Assembly (NCBI GenBank): GCA_030248225.1
Contig: JASANE010030200.1
Location: 1-64,000 of the forward strand
DNA length: 64,000 nt
Reading direction: 5' to 3'
Origin: Trileptium ribeirensis
Taxonomy: Eukaryota > Nematoda > Enoplea > Enoplida > Thoracostomopsidae
The position numbers and the translations under genes were made by a program. The notes under the pieces are model-generated. The model made no database searches, was not told the DNA's origin, and was given only the letters and a program-made list of their open reading frames with translations. Numbering within the stretch: the stretch's first letter is position 1; the number at the start of each line of letters is the position of its first letter. Shown piece after piece: positions 10,891 through 21,160 of this stretch.

Positions 10891-11319
10891 ATGGAGGTGT
10901 TAGCGGAAAGCAAAATATATGAACAGAATTATTTAAAGCAATCAAAAATCGCTGTAAATAGCCTACAAACGAGTAGTAGCTATGATAGACTAAGAAAGGC
11001 ACAAAGCTCATGCTTTAGAGCTAAAAGAGGTACAAAAATTAGAAATAGAGGTGATATTATTCAAAGCAGAATTTACAGAAATAAAAATCACAGGGTGCAG
11101 GTCTGGTCCGCAGTCCCTCTAAATTGGGTCTATGGGGGCCATGAGTATAAGTTTACATACGAAAGGATCATGCAAATAATGATAACGGTGAGTACTCACT
11201 TAGTTTGGACCAATGCGTGCACTTTTGTTTTTGTATGTACACGCAATAATGAAATATACAAGATTATCACAAGAGAAACAGAGGGAAACAGCACTAAAAC
11301 CAGAACATGGGGACAGTAG
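10891..11319 (+). CDS. Spacer ORF between ORF1 and ORF2, endonuclease-like segment
   Basis: A 142-codon ORF with an ATG at 10891, 8 nt after the ORF1 stop. Its stop at 11317-11319 overlaps the ORF2 start by 13 nt in another frame. Most of it resembles nothing. However, IYRNKNHRVQVWSAVPLNWVYGG aligns without gaps to the ORF2 endonuclease segment ending AVPRNWNYGG (ORF2 residues about 62-84), with about half the residues identical. It may be a decayed partial duplicate of the endonuclease region, or a spacer that happens to be open. Translation could couple to ORF2 by termination-reinitiation, as in other LINEs with overlapping frames. Function unknown. Confidence 0.4.
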   Translation: MEVLAESKIYEQNYLKQSKIAVNSLQTSSSYDRLRKAQSSCFRAKRGTKIRNRGDIIQSRIYRNKNHRVQVWSAVPLNWVYGGHEYKFTYERIMQIMITVSTHLVWTNACTFVFVCTRNNEIYKIITRETEGNSTKTRTWGQ

Positions 11320-14300
11320 CTGTAGAAGAAATCAATATAATACAGATTAATTTACAGCATTGCAAAGCAGCTACTGCCGCTTTAGATAAATGGATCACAG
11401 GCCAGAATAATATTATAGCTATGATACAAGAGCCATATCTATACGGCAATAAGGTAACAGGCTTTACAAACAGATCACATGAATTGATTTACAGTAGTAC
11501 AAATACTAGGATACGGGCGTGTGTCGCAGTACCTAGAAACTGGAACTATGGGGGGTTAAATGAGCTAATAAATGAAGACTGCGCTGCAATCAAAGTATTG
11601 GTAAGCAACGCAGAAGGTGAAAAACAATTTATAGTTTTAGCTAGTATATATATGCCTTTTAGTATACAAGAACAACCACCAACGAGCGGAATGCAACATG
11701 TAGTAAACTACTGTCAAAACAATAGAATAAAATTAGTAATATCATGTGATGCAAATTCCCATCACATGGTATGGGGTAGTACGAATACAAACCAAAGGGG
11801 AGAATCCCTTCTTGAATATCTAATAGCTGAGAACCTAAATGTGGAAAACAGAGGCAATAAGCCTACATTTATGAACAGGGCTAGAAAAGAAGTAATAGAT
11901 CTAACAATAAGCAACAATCTAGCGTTGGATAATATAAAGAATTGGCAAGTCTCAGATGAAGAATCTCTCTCAGATCACAGATACATAACCTTTGATATAA
12001 ATATGAATATAATTCAAATAGAAAAACAAGAAATAAATCCCAAATGTGTTAATTACAGACTGTTTAGGGAATTATTATATGGTAAGCTACAACATATAAA
12101 GAAATGCTGTGACAAATATAAGGAAAACGTGGACACACAAGTGATTCAAATTGAAACAGCAATTACAGAAGCGGCGAAATTATCACAGGTACCAAAAGCA
12201 TTAAAGGGCTCACGTACTAGTTGGTGGAATACCAACCTGACAATGCTCAGACGCAAAGTCAGGAAAATGCTCCGCAAGGCCTATCGATTACAAAGTTTGC
12301 GAACTTGGACAAAATATTATGAGATAAGAAATACGTACAATTATGCAATAAGGGATGCTAAAACGACATCTTGGAAGAAATTTACCCAAAAGATAAAGAA
12401 TGCTCCAGATAATGCAAGATTGCATAGATTAATGACAAGTCAGCAGAGAGTTCAAATAGGAACGTTAGTAAAACAAGACGGAAGTTACACAAAAAATGAT
12501 GAAGAAACATTAGAAGTGTTATTAGACTCACATTTTCCAAAATGCGTAAAAGAAGATATACAACCAGCTTATGGTAGATTAATGCGATGCAGTAAAGATT
12601 TCAGTGACTTCATAGACTCGTTAGTGACATCCGAAATTGTAAAATGGTCTTTTGACACTTTTATGCCTTTCAAAACCAGTGGACCTGATGGAATATCACC
12701 GAAATACCTTCAAGAAGGTAAAAACTTACTGACTCCAGTATACCAGGATCTCTACAGAATTAGTCTTAAATCAGGATATATACCAACTCCATGGAGAAAA
12801 TGCAATGTTATATTCATTCCGAAACCGGGTAAGACAAATTATGCAGAAGTCAAAGCATTCAGACCAATATGCTTAAGTTCCTTCGCATTAAAGGGATTAG
12901 AACGAATAATCGACAGATACGTAAGAGATGAAGTTCTGAAAAGACAACCCTTAAATGAAAACCAACACGCATATCAACCAGGAAAGTCGACAATCAGCAC
13001 ATTACATAGATTGATTAAATTTATAGAATTTTTCAATAATAAGAAACACCTAGCACTAGGAGTCTTCCTAGATATAGGAGGTGCTTTTGACAATATAAGC
13101 TTCAAAGCTACTAAAGATGCATTAAAACGCTTCAATGTCAATACATGTATGGCAAAGTGGATAAGTCAATTATTGGAAAACAGAACAATTCTAGCCCGTT
13201 TGAGGACAACAGAAGTACAAATAAAAGCAACTAGAGGTTGTCCACAGGGGGGCATATTGTCACCACTGATATGGACTATGGTTGTAGACAACTTAATTGA
13301 ACAGCTTCAAGGTAAAGGCTTCTTTTGTCAAGTTTACGCAGATGATGTGGCGATAATATGCACTGGATTACAAGAAGTCACAGTGGGAAAAAGAGCAAAC
13401 AAAGCAATGGAAGTAGTATCTAAATGGTGTACTGCAAATGGAATGAATGTTAACGCGGAAAAAACTAAAATGATCCTTTTTCATAGAAGACACATGATGC
13501 CAGATCTCCCGGAAATCAGAATATCCGGACAAGTAATACAGCTCGTACAAAGCATAAAACACTTAGGAGTTCAAATTGACTATAAACTAAACTGGCAAAA
13601 TCATATAGAATGGACATGCAATAGAGCTATCAAACATTTTATGTGTTTCAGAACTATGATAGGAAAAATATGGGGATTAAGGGCAAATACGATCTTATGG
13701 CTATATAAAGTTGTTATTCAACCAAAATTGTTATATGGTTGCGTAATATGGTGGCATAGAGCAATGATCAACAAATCATTAAAACTGCTCAACAGTGTAC
13801 AACGAATAATACTTGTCAGTGCATCTAGCGCTATGAAGTCAACTCCAACAGCGGCACTGGAGGTAATACATAATATACCACCACTAGATATAGTAATTTT
13901 CAAAGAAGCACTATTAAACTATGTAAGACTGAAGAGCTACGGCTTATGGGTAGATGAACCAAAAGAATCAATAGACATAACTAAGGTTGCCAAAGAAAGA
14001 ATACCAATGATAAATATGCCTATTGACTTGATTGTTAAACAATTTAACAATAAAATTAGCTGGCTCACTATAACAGGTAATAACAGAAACACTCACAAAG
14101 ATGTAGATATAGCATGTTACACAGATGGATCTAAACAAGATATGATATCTACAATGAATAAAGGCACAGGCGCAGGCTTTTACATTGAAAATGAAGCCCA
14201 CAGATACATATCTCTAGGTAAACTGGCTACAGTCTTTCAAGCAGAAGTGAATGCAATAGATGAAGCAACGAATTACCTTAGGGGTAGAGGAGTCAAACGA

Positions 14301-14960
14301 AAGAAAATAGTGTTTTACTCAGATAGTCAATCAGCACTAAAAGCAATTAGCAATCACTGGATAAATTCAAAAGTGGTACAAGCTTGCATTGGAAATCTAA
14401 AACGACTTGCTGAAAATAATGAAGTAATCTTGCAATGGATTAAAGGCCACAGTGGGAATTATGGAAACGATATGGCAGATGAACTAGCTCGTACAGGAGC
14501 ACAGACTGCTTTAATAGGTGTAGAACCAGCTTTACCAGTCTCATATGGACATCTGAAATACAAAATAGATAACTGGTGCAATGAAGAATTCAAAAACAGA
14601 TGGGATAGTTGTTTAACATGCAAAAACACAAAGATATTTTTGCCTCAGGTAAACAAAAAGCTAACAAGATACCTAAGCATATCAAATAAAGAAAGAACCA
14701 GGTTATTAATACAAATCTTGACAGGACATTGCTTGTTAAACAAGCACCTATTCAGAATAGGTTTGTCAGATACAGATGTATGTCCAGTCTGCAAATTGGA
14801 AACAGAGACAGTGGAACACTACTTGCTTAGATGTACCAATTACAATACACAGAGGGCGATAATATATGGAAAGGCAACAATGGATACAGTAGTACCAGAT
14901 TACAAAAAAATTATAAGGTTTATAAAAGACACAAAAAGATTTGAACAACTCGATGGATAA
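11307..14960 (+). CDS. LINE ORF2: endonuclease, reverse transcriptase, RNase H, CCHC
   Basis: 1217 codons without a break, starting at ATG 11307 and ending TAA at 14958-14960. Domains in order: an AP-like endonuclease (residues about 8-230) with INLQH, QEPYLYG (Glu near 42), CDANSHHMVWG (near 148) and the SDHR motif (near 222); reverse transcriptase (about 440-750) with FLDIGGAFDN (near 590), GCPQGGILSPLIW (near 644) and the catalytic YADD (near 677); RNase H (about 930-1070) with YTDGS, FQAEVNAI, YSDSQSALKAI and GNDMADELA, which keep the acidic residues; and a C-terminal CPVCKLETETVEHYLLRC of form CX2C-H-C (about 1159-1176). The protein should nick the target and reverse-transcribe element RNA at it. 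All catalytic motifs look intact, so the product is likely functional. Confidence 0.95.
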   Translation: MGTVAVEEINIIQINLQHCKAATAALDKWITGQNNIIAMIQEPYLYGNKVTGFTNRSHELIYSSTNTRIRACVAVPRNWNYGGLNELINEDCAAIKVLVSNAEGEKQFIVLASIYMPFSIQEQPPTSGMQHVVNYCQNNRIKLVISCDANSHHMVWGSTNTNQRGESLLEYLIAENLNVENRGNKPTFMNRARKEVIDLTISNNLALDNIKNWQVSDEESLSDHRYITFDINMNIIQIEKQEINPKCVNYRLFRELLYGKLQHIKKCCDKYKENVDTQVIQIETAITEAAKLSQVPKALKGSRTSWWNTNLTMLRRKVRKMLRKAYRLQSLRTWTKYYEIRNTYNYAIRDAKTTSWKKFTQKIKNAPDNARLHRLMTSQQRVQIGTLVKQDGSYTKNDEETLEVLLDSHFPKCVKEDIQPAYGRLMRCSKDFSDFIDSLVTSEIVKWSFDTFMPFKTSGPDGISPKYLQEGKNLLTPVYQDLYRISLKSGYIPTPWRKCNVIFIPKPGKTNYAEVKAFRPICLSSFALKGLERIIDRYVRDEVLKRQPLNENQHAYQPGKSTISTLHRLIKFIEFFNNKKHLALGVFLDIGGAFDNISFKATKDALKRFNVNTCMAKWISQLLENRTILARLRTTEVQIKATRGCPQGGILSPLIWTMVVDNLIEQLQGKGFFCQVYADDVAIICTGLQEVTVGKRANKAMEVVSKWCTANGMNVNAEKTKMILFHRRHMMPDLPEIRISGQVIQLVQSIKHLGVQIDYKLNWQNHIEWTCNRAIKHFMCFRTMIGKIWGLRANTILWLYKVVIQPKLLYGCVIWWHRAMINKSLKLLNSVQRIILVSASSAMKSTPTAALEVIHNIPPLDIVIFKEALLNYVRLKSYGLWVDEPKESIDITKVAKERIPMINMPIDLIVKQFNNKISWLTITGNNRNTHKDVDIACYTDGSKQDMISTMNKGTGAGFYIENEAHRYISLGKLATVFQAEVNAIDEATNYLRGRGVKRKKIVFYSDSQSALKAISNHWINSKVVQACIGNLKRLAENNEVILQWIKGHSGNYGNDMADELARTGAQTALIGVEPALPVSYGHLKYKIDNWCNEEFKNRWDSCLTCKNTKIFLPQVNKKLTRYLSISNKERTRLLIQILTGHCLLNKHLFRIGLSDTDVCPVCKLETETVEHYLLRCTNYNTQRAIIYGKATMDTVVPDYKKIIRFIKDTKRFEQLDG

Positions 14961-15190
14961 GTATAGTTAAATATTATATGTCAGCAAAAATACAGATAAG
15001 TATTAAAATGCAAATACAAGAAATTTAAAATTGGAAGGGGGCAGTGTAAAAGACCACTATAAGAGTCTACACACCTTTGTCTTTGCCCTCTTATTATTGC
15101 TTATTATCTATCTATCTAAGTACTATCTTTATATTCATGAGTGAACCCAAGAAATCGTTATAACGGCACACACATACATTATGTACCCAA
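14961..15190 (+). other. LINE 3' untranslated region (approximate end)
   Basis: An AT-rich tail follows ORF2. It contains GGAAGGGGGCAGTGTAAAAG near 15040 and a short TCTATCTATCTA run near 15110. No poly(A) tail is visible. The 3' boundary is uncertain because no target-site duplication was identified. Confidence 0.4.
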
Positions 15191-15381
15191 GGTAACTGAG
15201 AGTCCAACAGCGCCAGTAGCTGTTCGATAATACGAATACTAGTACATTCTGCTTTTTAGCCTGCTTACTTGACTAAACATTCTGAATCAGAAAAGAAATT
15301 GCGCTTGTAAGACGTATTGTCTGATGAAACACAATACAATAACTATGAATTTAGTGGAATTATATATATTTGATGTTAACG

Positions 15382-15798
15382 TTATACCCAAGTACAACAT
15401 CTGTTCATCTTCTTTGCGCTCGTATAAAACATTTTAGATTGCGCACTAAGCCCTTCGGACTTTTCGACTAGGTCGTCCAGTTTTTCACCCCTCTCTAAAA
15501 CTTTCTGTATTGTATCGTGTAGGACAACTTTAGTTTCATCCAGTTCGTCTTGGACACGTGTCATTGAATCGGCTTCTCGCGGATTCTGATACTTCGCTAG
15601 AAACGCATCTAGCATTTTACCGTTAATGCTAGCTTCTTTTACGTCATTCCATTGTGATGGCGGAACAGCTGCTTGAAATTCGTCTAAAAATCGCGTTATA
15701 AGCGAAAACGCAACGCGCGCCGGATATTCGGCATCTGATATGACGACACCCCCTAATCCATCTTGGCGAATATAAACGTGCACCAAATATTCTTGTTC
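15382..15798 (-). CDS. YKT6, v-SNARE longin protein, 3' exon
   Basis: About 139 residues in one open frame, beginning at a splice acceptor (ATTACAG then GAACAAG) and ending TAA at 15382-15384. It reads EQEYLVHVYIRQDG, then GVVISDAEYPARVAF (end of the longin domain). Then comes the R-SNARE helix AKYQNPREADSMTRVQDELDETK continuing through VLERGEKLDDLVEKSEGLSAQSKMFY. The tail is NRCCTWV: CTWV is the CaaX prenylation box and the preceding Cys is the usual palmitoylation site. YKT6 is normally about 198 residues; the first 60 or so lie upstream. It acts in ER-Golgi, endosomal and autophagosomal fusion, lipid-anchored rather than membrane-spanning. The exon is intact and well conserved, so the gene is probably functional. 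Confidence 0.93.
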   Translation of the reverse strand, partial: EQEYLVHVYIRQDGLGGVVISDAEYPARVAFSLITRFLDEFQAAVPPSQWNDVKEASINGKMLDAFLAKYQNPREADSMTRVQDELDETKVVLHDTIQKVLERGEKLDDLVEKSEGLSAQSKMFYTSAKKMNRCCTWV

Positions 15799-15993
15799 CT
15801 GTAATTTACATGAACACATACTTTCAGAATACAATATTAAGAAGTGAAAACGAAGCAACAACTACACATTTAAATTTTTATGAGTGTCAAAAACTGTTAG
15901 CGGATTTGTACACAATTGGGCGTTTTTGGCTAATCACAAAGCACAGCATAACAGTTTACAAACTTATTTTAAAAATTGTATCTAAAGCATATT
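15799..15993 (-). other. Probable YKT6 intron
   Basis: AT-rich sequence between the YKT6 3' exon and the longin-like frame upstream. The acceptor side (TTACAG) is clear. The donor is not: GTAAAA near 15990 is the best-looking GT site, but its phase does not match the acceptor, so the junction is unresolved. Confidence 0.45.
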
Positions 15994-16203
15994 TTACTGT
16001 CTGTTAATGTATGTCCAAGTAGCGAACAAATGAATGTTTGTTTGCCTCTCACTACTTCGAACTATAATGCGTTGCAGTAGTACACCGGTAGCTCCACCCG
16101 GCCAGTAATTGGAATTCCGGTTTCGGAGAAAACCGAGTTGATCTGCTGTTTTGATATAAACCACACCAGAATAGGAATCCCTGCTAAAAACTTTTGCTTT
16201 CAC
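15994..16203 (-). CDS. Possible YKT6 N-terminal (longin) coding segment
   Basis: An open frame on the YKT6 strand just upstream of its 3' exon reads VKAKVFSRDSYSGVVYIKT and later LLQRIIVRSSERQTNIH. The spacing between VVYIKT and IIVRSS is close to that in YKT6, where VxLLKxA precedes LIVERSS by about 30 residues, but identity is low. There is no in-frame ATG: AATGTGAAAGC places the ATG one base out of frame. Either the start lies in another exon, or this is a decayed or chance similarity. If it is real, it supplies the longin fold that regulates SNARE pairing. Confidence 0.35.
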   Translation of the reverse strand: MKAKVFSRDSYSGVVYIKTADQLGFLRNRNSNYWPGGATGVLLQRIIVRSSERQTNIHLFATWTYINRQ

Positions 16204-16879
16204 ATTTTTTGCTCCCGTTGTAGTCCAATCCTATATTTTTATACGTAAAATCTTTACTACCAAATATCTTATCAATTTCAGTTCACAGCCAGATAAACCA
16301 AAATTTATCTGAACAAATTGGTCTGCAAAATATATATGGTGTGTTTCTGTGAACCCATTAGGAATTGGTCTGGACGCGGACGGAGGTAATTCCGTGTGCA
16401 CGCGGACAGACATAATTTAATCTAGACGAAGACGGACGCAACTTAGTCTGAACGCAGCCCGACGCAACACGTTATGCGTCCGCCTTTTGTCCTTGACATC
16501 ACACTTACGTACAGCAATAAATTCTACTTAATGGAATTCTGAGTGAGTGAGTGAAACGCGAATTCTTACTGGATATAAAAGTAGTGAAATTCGACGATGT
16601 CCTTTATTGGTTTTTGGGGTGACACGTATAACTAAACTTTGGCTGGGCGGATTGATTTGTGACATAGCTCGTTTCAAATCTCCATTTGTGCCCTTTAGTT
16701 AGGCGTAAACGCCGATTTCAACATCTTCCGACCAGAAAGCGTGCCAGAGAGGTTCGTGTCGGGTCACAAAAAGCACGTTATATATATACTTATTATATCT
16801 TGGGAACTGGTGTAGATATCTACGAGAAATTGAGCTCATGTTATAGAGCAAGAAAGCACTACGAGATAAAACTGTATGA

Positions 16880-17340
16880 TTTGCTATGTGGATCTCCTAA
16901 AATGTAAGATTTGGGTCAAAACAGGTTCTAAAATGGGCCCACTGGACCTGAAATACACGAAAATGACAATATTTCCTCAAACATTTGAGATATGTGGCCG
17001 TTTTTTTGATCTCATTTTGTATAGTAATTTATCCTCTATATAGCTGTCGATGGTGTGCTGCTATTGTCCTTATTTACGCTACAGGGTTAGGTCAAGATGT
17101 GTTTGTCAGTGGGCCCATGGGATCAAAATACACGAAAATGGTAATATTTCGCAATCGATCGAGCTATATGATTGTTTTTGTTGCAAACTGTAGAGCAATT
17201 TATCTTCTGCTAGACTAAACTTTGTATGCGCCCAGCAATAATAATCTTTTGTCATTCCCAAAAAAAATCTGTAATCGAACATTTTCGGCGATCCTATATC
17301 CATTTTCAAACGGTTTAAAAATATTTGCGTCACGAGTTTT
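16880..17340 (-). repeat. Left-arm units of the 173-bp family
   Basis: Two diverged units in opposite orientation to those at 20283-21160. Shared phrases include GGGCCCA, AAATACACGAAAATG, GTGTGCTGCTATTGTC and ACAGGGTTAGGTCAAG. Related diverged units also occur at 28860-29170. Confidence 0.55.
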
Positions 17341-17430
17341 AAATGGTATAAATAATGTTACCGAACATTTTAATGAAATTGTTAAGTTGCTTGCATTCTG
17401 CGAGAATTAATTTGATTTAATCAAAATAAT

Positions 17431-17838
17431 ATTAAACGTAACTGTTCGCGAACAGAAGAGCGTGTTTTGTTGTTCGCGAACACCACGTTGTGCGTTAGTT
17501 ACCAGGATGTAATTATCACATTCCTTTTAATAAACTTTATCAAAATTGTTTGCCCTAATGTTCGCGAACACATTATTTGAGAGTTGTGATATTAAACGTA
17601 AGCATTTTATATCCAATTCTGTTTTTGCAAAAAAAATTTGTTTTGTTAGAAATTGTGTTTGCTTTCGCGATGACAAATGTCGCAACTAATTTGTGCAAGG
17701 CTATAGCAGAGGTTCGCGAACGTATGCGCTAACATCTTTACGAGCAAGCAAAATGTGTTAACATGAAACTGACTAGGTCGATGTATTTCAAGAAAGTTGA
17801 CTAGTGAAAAGATACATTTTCAAAGAGTTATTAAACGT
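17431..17838. repeat. Cluster of TGTTCGCGAACA palindromes and ATTAAACGTA motifs
   Basis: Perfect palindromes occur at 17442-17455 (CTGTTCGCGAACAG), 17471-17482, 17559-17570 and 17712-17721 (10-bp core). The decamer ATTAAACGTA occurs near 17431, 17590 and 17828. They lie between the inverted arms of the element above. A single further TGTTCGCGAACA is at 5565-5576. They may be protein-binding sites of the element or decayed tandem-repeat units. Confidence 0.6.
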
Positions 17839-18144
17839 ACTTAAACAGATGAGTATTTAGTTCGACTACAAAATGGAATTTTGCAACACGAAATCGAAAT
17901 TTGACTGAATATTGTTAGCGAAAAGTCGATGGCAAAACCGCACTTTGTTTCATAACAGCGGATTGCGGTCCCCGATGGCTTTTTGCAAAACAGGATTATG
18001 GCTGGGCGTTTTTACTGTTTACTGGCGCATTTCTATATACATGCACATGGGCAATCAGTCGGGTATATATTCTCAACTATTCAAGTAACATTTCTGATAT
18101 TCGGTAGCTCATTTTGTAACTTAATGCTGAATATAGCTGTGTAC

Positions 18145-19315
18145 CAGGGAATAACCGGAACCAAAATTTACCGGAACCGGAACCAGCAACCGGAACCGTC
18201 CATTTAAACCGGATCCGGAACCTGGTCTTCGAAATTCATATATAGTAAAACAGATGATGGAAGAAATGAAGGTATAGTGGATTTAAAATGCATTAAAAAT
18301 AACTTTTACATTAAACTTAATGTTTTGCGATGGTATTATTGCATTTCGGAAACTTTAAAGAGACTGAGGGAGCTAATAGTGTTTATTTATCGATCAAATA
18401 TGTCGGTTTTTGGACATTCAGAGCAAAAAATGTCTTCCACTATACACCATTGCGTATAGTCAAATCGAATGTGCTTACAAAGCTTGGAGCGTAGAATACA
18501 CACTTTCGCTCTGTCTCCAGTCGCCTTCCTTTACTACACATACGTTTGTTACATGTTAATCCGTAGGAAACTTGAAATAATTGATTTATATGATTCTAAG
18601 AGAAAATAATAGATAGAAGGTAATTTTCTCATCAGTGGTCAGGGACACTGTTTTGGCTAGCGTTGGACAAACAGTGCCCGTCAGTTAGATGATAAAGATG
18701 ATAACTTTCTAATCAGAATGCTATAAATGACACACTGTGATGCTGCTCGAACAGTTTCAATAAATACAGTTCTTTGCCAAGAAAGCAGTTTCTAGCTGCG
18801 TTGCACATAACGTTAGTTTACTTCAATTTAGACTGATTTACCAAGTTTACAAGCGCATTTGCGGGTTCTTGAAGCAATTTATGTTAGCCAAGCATACCCT
18901 AAGTACTTCTGCGTAAACAATACTCTGTTACCGATTTGGACCGGTTTAATTCAAACGTATCCCACAGACTTCTGGATGTGTAAAATAGCTGCTACAAGTA
19001 TCGACCTTTAAGAAACTCGATTTAAGAAACTCCTGCAGGTTATTATGAAAAATTCCTGCTCAAATTATGTGCCCTACTTACGTTTCACACGGCAAATTGG
19101 CTAGTTAATCTTTTCTTTTGCTTGGTTGTATTGGAGCTTGATCATTGTATAATATATATTACATATGTTTGGATTACAGGATGAAGCAAAAAAGGTGGAA
19201 AATTTCAAACAAAATTTCTAAACCGGAATTCCGGTTCCGGTATGGTTTTTGCCCTTTGCCGGAACCGCAACCGGAACACGATTTTTGCCGGAACCGGAAT
19301 TCCGGTTACTCCCTG
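18145..19315 (+). mobile_element. hAT-type MITE, copy 1 (complete)
   Basis: 1171 bp with termini CAGGGAATAACCGG and CCGGTTACTCCCTG and a perfect 8-bp target duplication CTGTGTAC (18137-18144 and 19316-19323). The CAGGG terminus and 8-bp duplication are typical of the hAT superfamily. Subterminal regions are dense in CCGGAACC. No transposase is encoded. The short ORF beginning MDLKCIKNNFYIKL recurs in other copies but is broken differently in each, so it is not treated as a gene. Confidence 0.92.
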
Positions 19316-20282
19316 CTGTGTACATAGCTCTAAATTACATATTCAAAACTCGAATTCACCATCTTGGAGATAAAAACTACTAGTATTTAGAGATGTAATG
19401 CTTAAAATTTAAGTTTTTAAGTACCATGCTGTAAATTAATAAGCTTAATTTATGATAAACGTTTTAGGACGTCATTTAGCATAATTATGCTGAATAATTA
19501 GCATGGTTACACTAAATAAGTAGCATAAGTTCTTAATAACTTAATATGTATCAAAGCTTAAGGGCTGTAAGATATTTAGCACAGTTATGCTTAAAAAGTA
19601 GCATAATATAGCTGCAGATTCAGCATAGATTTTGAGTGTAGTATTTCCCAAGCAACGGAGAGGTGGAGAGAGTGAGCATGGTCTCTTCTATACATGCCAA
19701 TAAGTGTAGCCACGTGGAAAAGCCTTTGTATTTAATGTATGTAGCACCCTAGAACGATTTTCTCATTGGCTAAGTAATGATCATTTTCAGAACATTTAAA
19801 AGCCTTAGCACCTTTATTTCAGTTCCAAAAATGACCGCTGATCTTTCGAGACTGTATATTTTCGAAGGTTATGGCGTACGTGTTAGACATCCAATATGCG
19901 AACAGTTATTAAATTTCGATAATACCTGTTAAATGTCTAAAGTAAAAATTGTTTCAAATAAGAAAAACTAGCAATGTTGTTCTAACGTGCTGAAAACATT
20001 GCTGTGTTGTGCGAAATGTCTTACAAGAAGTGTTCGAGATCGCTTCGTACGCAACCATATAGCTATTAATGGTAGGGACTGTAAATCCATAAGACTAGGA
20101 AGGTTCCGGTTCCGTTTAAAATTTATAATTACGGTTTTTTGACACATCAATTATTCGAGGGCCCCGCTAGTCACGCACAAATCGCGTTACCATAACAACT
20201 AGGGACTTGCCTCACGGCCAAAGTGAATTCTGAGTGTATAAAAGTTAGGAAAATAATTACATTTCGTTAAAGTCGAACTCCC

Positions 20283-21160
20283 AAAATAAAACTCAAATAG
20301 TAGAGCCACACATATAGCGATATACAGCTTTGTTCTCTAAACGAAATGAGCCCAAGCCTGGTTGAATCGATCTGGTCGTTGATAAGATATGGCCAATTTG
20401 GTGTTTTCCGGGTGCCAAGGGCCCAGTTACAACCCATCTTAACCTTGCCCTGCTCGACAACATGAGGTCAATAGCAACGCAGCATATATAGCTATATAGC
20501 GCTTTGCTTTCTGAACAAAATGAGCGAAATCTTAGCCGAATCGCTCCAGTGGATGAAAAGATATGGTCAATTTGGCGTTTTCGGGGCCGCAAGGGCCCAT
20601 TTACAGCCCATCTTAACCCAACCCTGCTCGACAGATGAGGTCAATAGCAACGCAGCATATATAGCTATATAGCGCTTTGCTTTCTGAACAAAATGAGCCC
20701 AATCTTAGCCAAATCGCTCCACCCGTTAAGGAGATATGACCAATTAGGCGTTTTCGGGGTCCAAAGGGCCCATTTAGAACCCATCTTAACCCAACCCTGC
20801 TCGATAAGTGAGGTCAATAGCAACGCAGCATATATAGCTATATAGAGCTTTGCTTTATAAACAAAATGAGCCCAATCTTAGCCGAATCGCTCCAGCAGCT
20901 AAGAAGATATAACCGATTTAGTGTTTTCGGGGTCCCAAGGGTCCATTTTAAAACCCATTTTGACCCAAGCATGGAGCGTAGGTAAACTCGGCAACAACAG
21001 CATCTACATATTATCTTTATAGAGCTAAACTTTCTGAACAAAATGAGCCCAAATACGACCAGATCACACCGGTGATTGTCGAGATGGCTGATAACGTATT
21101 TTGGTGGCATCTGTAGCGACCCTACAGGGCGTTTTCGGACCCCCTTTTGAGGGGGAAGCT
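20283..21160 (+). repeat. Tandem repeat, 173-bp unit, about five copies
   Basis: Clear unit starts (GAGGTCAATAGCAACGCAG) at 20464, 20637 and 20810 give an exact 173-bp period. More diverged units lie on both sides (from about 20283, and from about 20980). Each has ATATAGCTATATAG, TTTCTGAACAAAATGAGCCC and a segment ending AACCCAACCCTGCTCGA. Diverged inverted units lie at 16880-17340. Confidence 0.9.

Larger units (their letters stand above)
9150..15190 (+). mobile_element. Non-LTR retrotransposon, LOA/R1-like, near full length
   Basis: A LINE of about 6 kb: GC-rich 5' leader (about 9150-9280), ORF1 (9616-10882 with one frame break), a spacer ORF (10891-11319), ORF2 (11307-14960), and a 3' tail of about 230 bp containing the short tetranucleotide run TCTATCTATCTA near 15110. 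The order endonuclease, reverse transcriptase, RNase H and C-terminal CCHC in ORF2 matches the LOA/I group, and the start of the endonuclease (INLQHCKAATAAL) resembles R1/LOA elements. That assignment is from recognition, not a tree. Exact ends and target-site duplication were not resolved. The intact ORF2 suggests recent insertion. Confidence 0.85.

Noticed and set aside
18277..18459. Conserved small ORF beginning MDLKCIKNNFYIKL in hAT MITE copies
   Set aside because: Present because the copies are similar in DNA. Each copy ends or shifts at a different place and there is no selection-like pattern or domain.
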